From Homalodisca vitripennis (Eukaryota > Arthropoda > Insecta > Hemiptera > Cicadellidae), in assembly GCF_021130785.1 (NCBI RefSeq), contig NC_060214.1:45528001-45592000 (forward strand): 64,000 bases of DNA, given 5' to 3'. Both the position numbers and the translations under genes were made by a program. This document shows positions 35,690 through 46,236 of the stretch, piece after piece. A model generated the notes under the pieces. It saw only the letters and a list, made by a program, of their open reading frames with translations. It was not told where the DNA came from and made no database searches. Within the stretch, counting starts at the first letter, position 1. Every line of letters begins with the position of its first letter.

Positions 35690-36750
35690 TTCTTGTACGA
35701 TGGTCTTTCAGTATTTTCATTCTTCTCCTGTGGGCGGACATCTAGGAATTCATAAGACCATCGCGAAGATTAGGGATCAGTTCATCTGGAAAGGTATTGG
35801 ACCGGGATATTGCAGCTCGAGTACGTTCTTGTGAACTGTGCTCGCTAAGCAAACCCGCTCAAAATACCAAGTTGGGTCTTTTGTCATCTGAGGTGGCGGA
35901 AAAACCTTTGGAGAAGGTTTTCATTGACTATGTTGGGCCTCTCCCGCGTAGCAAGTCCGGAAATAAGTTCCTACTTGTTTGTGTGGATGCCTTCTCCAAG
36001 TTTGTTTGGTTGTTCCCATTGCGGAGTGTACCGCGCAGCTCACGGTGCAAGCACTTCGTAACCATTTCTTTCAACACTTTGGAATCCCTGCCACCTTAGT
36101 TTCCGATAATGGTTCACAGTTTGTCTCCAATATCTTTAAAAGAATGTTGCTTTGGGCACGGAATCCGCCATGTGACTACGTCCCCTTTCTATCCTCAGCC
36201 TTCTCACGCCGAACGGTTTAATCGCAATCTTCGATATTGCTCTCATTGCCTTTCATGCGGAAAATCAGACCACCTGGGATCAACAGCTACCTTGGATCCA
36301 ATTTGCCTTTAATACGGCCCAGCATGAAAGTCACAAGGCGGTACCTTTCGAGTTATTATTTGGCTTTCCGCCAAACAACCCTTTGGCGAACTTTGGAAAA
36401 TTAGCGATCTTCTGCCACCTCCTGGTACTCCCGATGTGAAAGCCACTTGGGAGGCAGCCAGGCGGAATCTCATTCGGGCTAGGGAGTTAGTAAGGAGGAA
36501 GTACAACCGAGGTCGTATTGCCAATCCCTTCCAGGTGGGGGATCTAGTTTACTGCAAGGCTCACCCAGTCAGTTCGGCTGTGGACAATAGAGCTGCTAAA
36601 CTTTGCTACAGGTGGACTGGTCCCCACCGCATCTTGAAGTTTCTGACTCCGGTGACTGCCCGACTGGGAGATCTCAGTCGGGAAGATTTTCAGGAAGGCG
36701 AACATATCCCATCTGAAGCCTTGCCGGAGTCATCCGTGATTTCTCTTTAG
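35690..36750 (+). pseudogene. Gypsy pol: integrase
   Basis: The zinc-binding region reads HSSPVGGHLGIHKTIAKIR, then CELCSLSKPAQ (35718-35865). The catalytic core has FIDYVGPLPRS (Asp near 35924), SDNGSQF (Asp codon 36105-36107) and HAERFNRNL (Glu codon 36211-36213), a complete D,D,E set. The C-terminal region (36436-36750) has DLVYCKAHP and YRWTGPHRILK, which resembles the GPY/F module seen in many Gypsy integrases; I see no clear chromodomain. Two or more shifts lie near 36040-36260 and 36350-36430. The enzyme would insert the cDNA into the host genome. Confidence 0.85.
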
Positions 36751-37011
36751 TCTGTGCGGGAGGGCTTTAGGTCCAGAGGCCTGATCACCTCTGCTACTTC
36801 TTCCTGATCAAGGTCCTGTGTTCTTCTTTGTACCCACACTACTCTTGGAGGGTTTTTCTTGCCTCCAACTGGATTTTCTTGGTTTTCCCTTCTGCAGACT
36901 TAAGGGTTTCCGGTTTATATTTCTTCAACCATTGGGGGGAGAGGCATTTCGTTTGGTTCTTCATTTTGAAGAAATTAACAGAGGGGAGTTCCTCCTTTTG
37001 GGGGGGGAGTC
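36751..37011 (+). other. Gypsy 3' non-coding region and polypurine tract
   Basis: About 250 bp without an env-like frame. The polypurine tract GGGGGGGGAG at 37000-37009, preceded by AGAGGGGAG at 36980-36988, lies directly before the 3' LTR and would prime plus-strand synthesis. Confidence 0.8.
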
Positions 37012-38864
37012 TGAGCCGGTTCTATACCTATATCTCCCCGGCTCATGTGTGTTTATATATAGTGTGTGTGTGTGGTTTATTGGCTGCAGAGGCGACTGAC
37101 CATTTGAAGGCGTTTGGCCTTTCCGGCAGAGTGGCAAAGACTCCGAGCCGTGCTGTACTAGTTAGGAGCAGCTCCAGTTTAATTTATTTTGTTAAATTTA
37201 AGTGTTTGTTTAGTTTTGCTGAGCATTTCTCCTTCTAACATGTGCAGCTAAGTTGACGGACCCTCACTGATGAGTAAGTTTTGCTTTCTTTTAAATTTTA
37301 GTGATTATTTTCATTTTTCAAACTGTGAAGGTTTAAGAGCACATGGTTTTCCAAATTGTAGTTTTGCTTTTTATTAACTTTTAGTACTTTGGCTGTTAAC
37401 TAAATTTTAATTTGGCTTTCAAATTATTTCTCTTACACTTTTGTTAGTTTTCACCTTTCTCTTTCAGCTTATATTAATTTTCTGTCTCTCAGTGAGGACC
37501 AGTCCTAGGCTTATGTTACAGTTCCTTTTATTCTGCAGCCAATATTGTTTGTAATTGTGTCACTTGTTATGTAGTTTTTGTAAACAAACCCAGAGAGATG
37601 CTGAAGGTTCATTTTACTAAATTTTTAAGCCTTCTGAGAGATGTAACGTTCTTCGGGTCTTTAGCCACAACTCCCCCTTTTAGCCTACTTGGTTAATTTA
37701 AGGCCTTCTGCCATCAAATTTTTAAAATTTTAGATTCCTGTTAATAGGCTGCTACTTTTGGCCATCAGTTTTTTCCTAATCATTATATTTTTTTTTTTCA
37801 CCAAGAGTAATACGCTTAATTTTTGTTCTGTGACAGAGGGGATTTTCATTCTAACTTTCCTTGGGGTTGTTGTTTTGAGTGGGGAATTTTATTTTAAGTG
37901 CAGATTGCCCTTCCCCTGCTTTTCACCAATTTTGAGCCTATTCTGTCAATAAATGCCTGTTTTAAAAATGTTTGAACCAAATTGTTACGTATGGTAGGCT
38001 ACTGCGTATACCTCAAATAAATTCCTTTATTACTTATTGTTTTAGTCTTTCAAATGGAATATCTTGTTTATTTATTGTTTTCTAATGTTACCAGCTTCTA
38101 TATTAAGGTTTATTTTAATTTTTATCAGTAATTGATTGGTCTGTGATATTTGAAATTTTGGTAATTTAACTTAATTAAAATTCTTGATATATAACTTTTG
38201 GCAACTGTACTTTTATTAAATTCTATATTGTTTGGCAACTATTTATTAATTATTATTAACTTTAAAAGGGTACTAGGTTGAAACCTGGTTTCAGGGTCCA
38301 AGGGATGAATTGTTTTATCCTGTCATCTCTCCATCATGCGTGGTCGCAGAGAAACTTCGCCTTTGCGCTAGCTGCTGAAGGACGGCCACCATGATGGACA
38401 TACCTACTATTCAACACCTGTGATACCCTGTGATATTGTTATTGTTGCCATTTATATAGTTTATATTTTGTTATTTAGTTTTAAGTTAGTTTTAGATATT
38501 ATTTAGTTATTTCTTGGATTTCATTAGGAGCCCGCCCTTAGCGAAGGATACCGGGTGGAATTGGCATTTCTTGTTTCAAATTATGGCATTTCTAATTTTT
38601 GTATGCAAGTGCACCTGACGGAGATTGTTTGAGATATACTACTGCAGGCACTTTTATTTTTTTTAATTTATAGTATATATATTTATACATAATTATATTG
38701 ACAGGATAGGCCTGTGTTTTCGAAGTAAATGAACCTGAGTATGCTGACCACGGTGTTCTTTTTTTTTTACCTAGTTTTTTTGATCCGGCATCCCGTTCGC
38801 CGCCCATGGGCGCGCGCTTCCCTGATGTTTGCTGTGGGTGTGCGGGCGGCGATGTCAGGTTTCA
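37012..38864 (+). repeat. 3' LTR of Gypsy element
   Basis: Matches the 5' LTR end to end; nearly all differences I could list are one-base length changes. It starts TGAGCCGG and ends TTTCA. The frame at 37758-37952 is inside the LTR and is not a gene. Confidence 0.93.
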
Positions 38865-39200
38865 GAACCAATTAACAATTTTAAGAGTCTTAAGAAAGAA
38901 CGGAACATCGGTAGATTACAAGAATAAATGTTATTTAGAAATATCAATTTGATTATCAAGAATATAAAAAAAAAATTGATATATAGTTTTGATAGATCAA
39001 CAACTTTCTCTGTTGCCGTATATTTTACTAAATGTTTATTACTTACACAAACCCCCATAAAAATGTATACTAAACAGCTAAATGGAACTAGTGACATATT
39101 TAAAAACCATATATCTCAACACTTTTGTCTCAAACTTTCTGCATTTGTGTCATAATTCTGTATTATTCTATTAAACAGAATTCGATTTACTTTGATATAT
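38865..39200. other. Short spacer between Gypsy and mariner elements
   Basis: AT-rich host DNA with overlapping short frames on both strands (38855-39155) and no recognised content. It ends in a TATATA run next to the mariner. Confidence 0.6.
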
Positions 39201-39231
39201 AGGGTGTATATTATGTCTGGAAAACACCCAA

Positions 39232-39653
39232 ATATATCCTTTAATAATTTAAATATAAATTTGAAACCTCTTACAATCGTGATAGAGATTGGGCATCTAC
39301 TTTTTGGAACAATGTTTTGTTATGTCACACCAACGGGGGACGTCCTGCCGAGGGTATCGTGAATATTCTTAATGGAAGCCTATACCTTGTGATACATAAT
39401 TTTAAAGGTAATAGCTTACTGAATTGAATGCCACAAACCGCATCTCAAAGGAATTATTCTATCAGAAAATAGAGCATTTTTAGTATTGAAAATTTACTGA
39501 TGTTCAACAATGTAATTTTAACATGGTTCTCGCCTTGCCACAAAATGTGTTACACTAATTTTTTAGCATTTTTTAAATGTTCAATTAAAAATAAAATAAA
39601 CAATTTATTTTTAAGCTGGTTTCATTAGTACAAATTTACCAGTTTTTATTACA
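39232..39653 (+). repeat. Left long inverted repeat of mariner element
   Basis: Reverse complement of 41141-41562. It runs inward from ATATATCCTTTAATAATTTA to CCAGTTTTTATTACA. The tip outside it (39202-39229) contains GGGTGT...ACACCC, a possible hairpin. Confidence 0.9.
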
Positions 39654-39959
39654 ATGAATAAAACTTATGAGTCACTTTCTCTGATTACTTATGAATCTGT
39701 ACTTGGTTGTTTTCCAGTCAGCAGGAAGGTTTAAAGAGACAAAGGTCACTAGCCTATGAGAAACATTATTGTGTTATTAATCATCTGGTCTACAGGTTTC
39801 AGTTTGTTGAGCATGGAGCTTTCACTAGACAGGTCTAAGCTTGGGAAATTACAAATGGACAAAGGTCATATCATTCCTGTCGAGTTAATCAGTGTCTCTG
39901 AAGCATTGCTGTCAACAAGTTATCTAATTACAGTAGTTCAGTTTTTATTTGGCATTTTA

Positions 39960-41036
39960 ATGGAATTGTCTGAAAGAGAACGAATTACTCTGTTGATGAT
40001 GCGAGGATATGGCGATCGTCAAAGATCTTATCGGGAAGTTTGTAATTTGTTTAATGACACTTTCCCAGAAAGGAATCCCATAAGTGTTTCAACAATATCA
40101 AAAACTATTGAGCGTTTTGAAATGACAGGGAGTGTACGTAATCGGCCAAAGTCGGGTAGGATACAATCTGCAACAGATGAAGAAACATGCACTAGATGTT
40201 TTGCAAACATTTATTGAAGACCCACATTACATCGCTCAGAAAGCTGCACAGCAACATGATATGCACCCTATGTCTGTGAGTAAGATTTTGAAAATTAATA
40301 AATACAAACCCATTTAAAGTTCATTTAGTCCAACAGTTAAGTGAGGATGATTACGACAGAAGAGTTGAGTTTTTTGTGAACTTGTGATGCGCACATGTGA
40401 TGACAATAGAGATTTTCTGACCAACATACTATTTTCTGATGAGGCAACTTTTTTCCTAAATGGCAATGTTAACAGGCAACAATTGCCGTTATTGGGCTAG
40501 TGAAAACCCACATTGGATTACTGAGTCCCATTCACAGCAACCACAAAAACTGAACGTATGGTGTGGAATTTTAGGTAACAAAATTGTTGGACCCTTTTTC
40601 ATCAATGGAAATTTAAATGCCGAACTTTACAACAATATGCTCCAAAATGAAATAATCCCAGCTATTCAAATTGCATCAGGAGAATACTTTGATAATGTAT
40701 GGTTTCAGCAGGATGGTGCTCCACAACATTATGGGAGACAGGTAAGAGAGTATTTGGATTTAAGGTTTCCTCATAAATGGATTGGCCCGAAGAGGAGAAA
40801 TCGAATGTCCTCCAAGATCTCCGGATTTGTCACCAATCGATTATTTCCTATGGGGTCATTTAAAATCCAATGTTTATAGAAGAAAGCCTCATAATTTGGA
40901 AGACCTAAGAAACAGGATTATAGAGGAGATTGCTTTGATAACTGAAGAAATGTTAGGCAACTCTGTCGAATCATTTTACACAAGATTGGCTCATTGTCAA
41001 ACCGTAGAAGGAACACAGTTCGAACAATTGCTTTGA
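39960..41036 (+). pseudogene. Mariner-superfamily transposase (inferred DD41D), frameshifted
   Basis: About 358 codons from ATG 39960 to TGA 41034-41036, the right length for this superfamily. The N-terminal helix-turn-helix region contains LSERERITLLMMRGYGDR and ERFEMTGSVRNRPKSGR, as in the DUF4817-type domain. Then come LVQQLSEDDYDRR, FSDEATFFLNG (first Asp, 40438-40440), WFQQDGAP (second Asp, 40712-40714) and PPRSPDLSPIDYFLWG (third Asp, 40839-40841). If the shift between the last two is one extra base, they are separated by 41 residues. The reading frame changes five times, each explained by one base, near 40188, 40310, 40384, 40477 and 40786. I found no nonsense codon otherwise. The protein would bind the terminal repeats and cut at TA. 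Confidence 0.85.
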
Positions 41037-41140
41037 CACCAAATGCAGGTAAAACGTTTGTTGTAAGACTTTTCTAACAGCATACATTATTTTTTATTTG
41101 TAATAAGAAATCAATAACATAAGTATTTCCATAATTGTAC

Positions 41141-41562
41141 TGTAATAAAAACTGGCAAATTTGTGCTAATAGAACCAGCTTAAAATGAAATTTTTTGTTT
41201 TATTTAATTGAACATTTAAAAAAATGCTAAAAAAATTAGTGTAACACATTTTGTGGCAAGAACCATGTTAAAATTACATTGTTGAACATCAGTAAATTTT
41301 CAATACTAAAAAGTGCTCTATTTTCTGATAGAATAATTCCTTTGAGATGCGGTTTGTGGCATTCAATTCAGTAAGCTATTACCTTTAAAATTATGTATCA
41401 CAAGGTATAGGCTTCCATTAAGAATATTCACGATACCCTCGGCAGGACGTCCCCCCGTTGGTGTGACATAACAAAAACATTGTTCCAAAAAGTAGATGCC
41501 CAATCTCTATCACGATTGTAAGAGGTTTCAAATTTATATTTTAAATTATTAAAGGATATATA
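41141..41562 (-). repeat. Right long inverted repeat of mariner element, outer tip missing
   Basis: Matches the left arm in reverse complement. At its outer side it dissolves into ATATATATATAT (41556-41569) where the left arm has about 30 more bases up to the TA. Confidence 0.88.
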
Positions 41563-42689
41563 TATATATTAAACATTTATTATGAAATAGAAGTAGCCTA
41601 ATGTTTATTGATATACATGACCGAAATAAAGCAAAATTTAAGTTAATTAAGGATTGATCCGGCTTTTTGACTAAAAGTAAATATAGTCTGTTTCATATCA
41701 CCAGTTTTGGTTCTAACGCAACATCTTTGTCCTGTGTTTGTTTTGTACGTGATTATTGTTTTACGCTGTGGGAAAATAACTATCAGTATATACAATGGTG
41801 TTATAATTAACTAGGAAATAGCATTATCAATAAATATTTAAACATAATATCATACGACATTTTAACGTCTAAAATCTAACAGTAAAACATGTAACTTAAT
41901 TAAATTAACTATGTATTTTGAAATTTTTACGCAACCTCAGTGTAGCCTGTGGTGCAATGCGTCATGTGGGTTCTCTTATCTTGTAATTATTAGATGAACG
42001 AGTAGTATAAACCCATGATTATTTGGAATGATTCATATAATTAAACTGTAGCTATATTTAATAATAGAAAATACATATTATTCTGAAAAGTTTGGAAGTC
42101 ATTAAAGTAAACATTTTACTATTGATTCAATTTACCTGCCCGCAAACGCTAACGTTAAGATCCGTGATTGGATATGGATTTTTTATCACAAAATAGTATT
42201 AGAGAAGAATTTGTTGTTTTCTGAAAAAAAAAACCAGTAAAGTTTTCTGTCCACTGCTGGCATTATACTCAATTGGCTAGCAGAATTGCTTACGTTAAAC
42301 TATAGTCTTTGCAGTGAAATACAAAAAAGGTTTGTTTTTCTTAAATGTTTTAGGATTTTTTACATTCTCTTATAAATTACTAGCGATAATAACCTCAAAC
42401 CTTCTTTGATTGCTAAAAATCCCTCCTTAAAATTTTAACTAGAATTTATAGCCTGTAATTAAAGGCAAATTATCAAGTGGAAATGTGATAAGGAAATCCT
42501 ATTTTTACTTTAACAAAATGTTTAATTTTTATTTACTGACACCACGGTATCTTTCGGCATTATATAGAAGGGCAACCAAATCGCTAGTAAATATTTTATT
42601 GCATAATTTAAAAGTTGTGTATTTCAAAATACTACATATTTATTAGCAATTTTACAGGCCAGTAAATTTAATTTTCGTACACTATCATG

Positions 42690-42900
42690 TGCTGGCTTTC
42701 AAAAGATTTACAAAGATGAACAGCAGTTATGTGTAAATTGGAACAATAGCATTTTCCAGGAAAATCATAACAAAGGAAGGTGAAAATCCGGCACTCAGCA
42801 CCAGACTTTTACAGCATTGTTTACTCTCTCACCAATAAATAGCTCATCCTGTACAATTTCATTCTTGGACCGATAAATGCTGTTCAGATATTAAGAATTT
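42690..42900. repeat. Old duplicated island (pairs with 49995-50160)
   Basis: Shared runs are AATTGGAACAATAG, CATAACAAAGGA, GCATTGTTTAC, CACCAATAAATA, and TTGGACGAAT or its variant followed by AATGCT. The same order is kept at 49995-50160. The partner is about 7.3 kb away in direct orientation. Confidence 0.7.
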
Positions 42901-44689
42901 TTCAACTTTTATTAAAATACCACTCATTTTAAAACAACTACTTTACGTTACTTTATGGCATATTTTTATATCATAAGTTCCCCTCCGATTAATACTTTGT
43001 TTCTGCGCTTGTTTAATGAGAAATTCTTTATAATGTTTATTGAATATTCACAGGGGTAACAAAGAAAAGAGCCTAAAAATAGAGTAGAAAGAAATAAAAC
43101 TGTTTGCTACTTAGTGCTATTAGGATGGCCTAAATATTAATAGGACAGATTTAGGTACACATTTACCTTTAACCTGAAAACAATATATACTATGTAGAAA
43201 AGATTAAAATTGTATTATACAGTTAATCGTTTGAATTTTTTATATAGAAGTTATATCCGATGCATGTTGGAAGCGACATATCACTATAATTTTGCCTATA
43301 CAGTCACAACCTAGTTATCCTAGAAGAGGGGAGATGGGTTCTTCGTGAAATCAAAAGTAAATTACGTCAGTTTAGCAGTTAATATTACGGCTACGAAAAT
43401 TTCAAGTGGTAGTTATTTTAAGGAACAAACCATATGAGTAAATTGTAACACAATAAACTTCATACATCATAGCTATTTCAGTGCATGTTAACGAAATAAG
43501 GAAAATGATATAGTTTTTTGTACCGTTGATTCTATTGTATAACCTATTTGTTTAAACATTTTTTGGTATTTTAAAACCTACTACCAGCCCGACCCCTCCA
43601 CCCCATATCCACAGAATTTGTATGTGACAAATACTTAATTATTACAAATTATTAAACGAAATCTCTTAGGCAGTTTAATGCTAAATTATGTCATCACCTG
43701 TACAATTGAAATCGTGATAGTTGTACACCTGAGGAAGAGATCAGAGTACAGATCTCGAGTCGTAGTGTTACTTATTTTTCTATAACGGGACGAGGGCAAA
43801 TTTCCGGAAAAATCCTGTTTCCTTCTATAGTCTAAAAACAACTTTAAAAAAACCTTTGCACATAAAAATTACAATATTTTACATCGAAAGTTTCTTGAGA
43901 CTATTCATTTTTAAAGAAATAGGTTGTAAAGGAGTACTCAGAGGGGATGACATATTTAAAATTACCTCTAACATGGTATGATATGAAAGTTGAGCTTCAG
44001 CTAACATGTTTAAAATAGTATTATAATTAACTAAAGTAGCTATAAGGACATCATTGAATACAAACATGTATGCAGTAACTGAGAACTACCATATAATTTT
44101 AATAGCCATGTGATATTGTAACACATGGAGATATGCATGTAAACTTAGTGAGGCATATTACACAGCTCTTGATGTAAGGTGTAAAAAACATGACTTCAAA
44201 AGTAAAATTTAAATGAACAGGTTAAAAAATAAAATAAATATTTAATACTATGGAAACACTTGTCTAAACCGTCGGAGTCTTTATATGTCAGATGTGAACG
44301 GGGCAAAAGCACAAAAGTGCCATGAAAAAGTCACTTAAAACATACTGATCAGATGTTAGATAGATGGCTGACACGAAAATCAAAATCAACGTTGGAAAAA
44401 TCAGAAAATTTTCTAGCAAGTTGACAAACATATTCAAATAATGCAAAATTTGCGTAATTATTTGTTTAATTACACGGTTCCATAAATATTGCGTGGAAAT
44501 GAAACATAATATTTTGTTTATTTCACCCTAATCAGTGAAATGATACATTGCTGAAAGATGCTGTTGATTTGGGCTAACGTTTTTGTTAAGGTGCAAATTA
44601 TATAAAACATTCTGATAAGTGACACTAGCTATTACATATTTTATTGTAGACTAATATAACTATACAATTTGAAACAGTGGTCTAAATAA

Positions 44690-45240
44690 CGTCTCTAATG
44701 TTATGTTTAAGGACATAAACGACAATTCACAATATTTGACAATAAACTGTGACTCCTAATCTGTTGAGGCAGGATTTTGGTAGATGGTATCTTCTCTCTT
44801 GCTCTTAATATTTGTGCATAAAAGTAGGACATGACAGATTTTTTGAAACTTGTGGAAGACAGCAGTTATAAAACAAATATAACTAATTTAATTTTGCTAT
44901 AATGTTTTTATTAAAACACATTTTATCTAAGATTAGTTACTCAATCATAATAAAAAAACTAAATTATATAAATTTATAGCCTAAAAAGATTTAACACGAA
45001 CATACTTCGTAGATAGACATAAAGTTTTACCACCGTGACATTTTAGTGGTGAGCTGCAATATTTAGTGGTGAAAGCAAAATGCCCGAGAGAAGCCCAGAT
45101 TAGATTGACCGAACCGCGTTGGTCATAGATTTAATTGAGAGCTTCCGTTGTAGAATACGCTAACTCGAAAGCTACCAGTTGCATTTGCAATGTAATAACT
45201 TTCACTGTGTATTTTATCTTCACATTTGTATTGTGTGGTA
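44690..45240. repeat. Old duplicated island (pairs with 52930-53400)
   Basis: Matches include TGACTCC..AT.TGTTG, TTTAGTGGT.AA.GCAAAATGCC, ACCGAACCGCG, CGGTTGTAGAA.ACGCTA.CTCG and GTAA.AACTTTCAC.GTG. It lies about 8.2 kb from its partner, in direct orientation. This copy has a local repeat of TTTAGTGGTGA (45042 and 45061). Confidence 0.7.
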
Positions 45241-45917
45241 CCATTTCTCCTTTTAACTAATACTTACACTTCTGTGAAAGTATTCTCTAAGACACAAATT
45301 TACACAAGAAGTGCCAACCATTTCATTTATATATTTCTAGTAACATTAAATTAATCAAACATTTGATTCAATCGCTATAGAAAAGAATCTAAAACTTTTA
45401 CTATCCAAAATGGAAAAAAAAAACAAACAAAAAAACAAATGATGGTATAATGTACTGCAGTGATAAATGTGAAATTTTAATACTCACATCTAAGCAAATT
45501 TAGTCGGTATTGTGTATTTAACTAAAACAAATACCAATATATTTCAACTCAATTTAGATTATGTAGGTCAGTAGTTGTTTTCGTTTTGAGTAATCATAGA
45601 AGAAGGAGTTATTACGGTAACAGATAGAAGTGATTACGTAAACATTTACAAGAAGACCTTCAGAAGCACCACTTCTAAATTGAAATAATAAGGTGGACTA
45701 ATGAGTCTACGATATAGATTTGTACATGAATAACATGAATATGTTTAATCGATCAGATAACCAAGCCCCTGGAAATAACAATTGTGTTAAAAGATTAGTA
45801 GTAACAGAAAAAGAAGCTAAAGAAAAATCTTACTGTACTTCAACTTACAAAGCCTTCCTTGTTAACTCCGGAGTGACATATTCAGGATGAGAAAGTTAGG
45901 ATCAACCTCTTGGAATA

Positions 45918-45935
45918 GGTGCCAAAGTTGGCACC
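45918..45935. repeat. Perfect 8-bp inverted repeat
   Basis: GGTGCCAA-AG-TTGGCACC, about 200 bp upstream of a TATA-like site. It could be a protein-binding site; that is only a guess. Confidence 0.5.
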
Positions 45936-46080
45936 TTCTTGAAGAGTTCAGAAGCAGTCTCAAGATGGAACTAGGCCTACGACGGTGGGGTTTTTGAGAG
46001 TGCGAGGCCCAATCACCAGCCAAATACGCTGACGGTCAATTAGTAATTTACCTATCGTTAAAAATAAGTTGATTGCTTGG

Positions 46081-46236
46081 ATCCCATTGCATGGTTTTCC
46101 CAGGGAGGATTATTTATCATTATAAAAGCCATAACCCCTTCGAAGAATAAGGTTAATTTTCGTCGGCCTGTATCGTTTCGGTTTTAAATTTTTATACTAA
46201 AGAAAGTACTCGGCAGTGAGACAGCAAAATGTAAGT
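46081..46236 (+). promoter_or_regulatory. Candidate core promoter and first-exon donor
   Basis: TATAAAAG at 46121-46128 is followed about 110 bp later by GACAGCAAAAT then GTAAGT at 46231. Many arthropod genes, for example for cuticle proteins, have a TATA box, a short first exon with the start codon at or next to a splice donor, then an intron. Cutting before GTAAGT would leave AT at the exon end, so a start codon could be completed by a G from the next exon. No downstream coding exon was found, so this remains a candidate. Confidence 0.3.

Larger units (their letters stand above)
29762..38864 (+). mobile_element. Ty3/Gypsy LTR retrotransposon, full length
   Basis: The element is 9.1 kb with two LTRs of 1858 and 1853 bp. 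It has a primer site complementary to the initiator-Met tRNA end, gag with a zinc knuckle, and pol in the order protease, reverse transcriptase, RNase H, integrase. A polypurine tract precedes the 3' LTR. That domain order defines Ty3/Gypsy. The flanks are GAAAC before and GAACC after, a near-match target duplication of 5 bp. There is no envelope-like frame between integrase and the polypurine tract. Coding parts are broken by many one-base shifts. The LTRs are unusually long for Gypsy elements of insects. Confidence 0.93.
39201..41562 (+). mobile_element. Mariner-superfamily transposon with about 420-bp inverted repeats
   Basis: A transposase gene is bracketed by long inverted repeats, 39232-39653 and 41141-41562. 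The left end continues outward to AGGGTGTATATTATGTCTGG beside TA, a plausible true terminus. The right end stops matching at AGGATATAT and runs into a (TA)n tract, so its outer 30-odd bases appear lost. Within the arms differences are few (for example five versus six G in ACGGGGG and a 5-bp insertion on the left), so the copy is fairly young. Confidence 0.88.
41563..46080. other. AT-rich non-coding stretch with duplicated islands
   Basis: No gene supported. Islands at 42690-42900 and 44690-45240 recur at about 50.0 and 52.9-53.4 kb. A segment at 43710-43770 reads CACCTGAGGAAGAGATCAG, then ACAGATCTCGAGTCGTAGTG. This resembles hairpin tails common in arthropod retroelements, but no coding part is attached. 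Confidence 0.55.

Noticed and set aside
36818..37238. Frames of 93 and 136 codons after the integrase that might be an envelope gene
   Set aside because: They run across the polypurine tract into the LTR and show no signal peptide, membrane anchor or other envelope-like feature.
37758..37952. 64-codon frame, and similar frames at 29815 and 31493
   Set aside because: Inside the long terminal repeats of the Gypsy element, which are non-coding.
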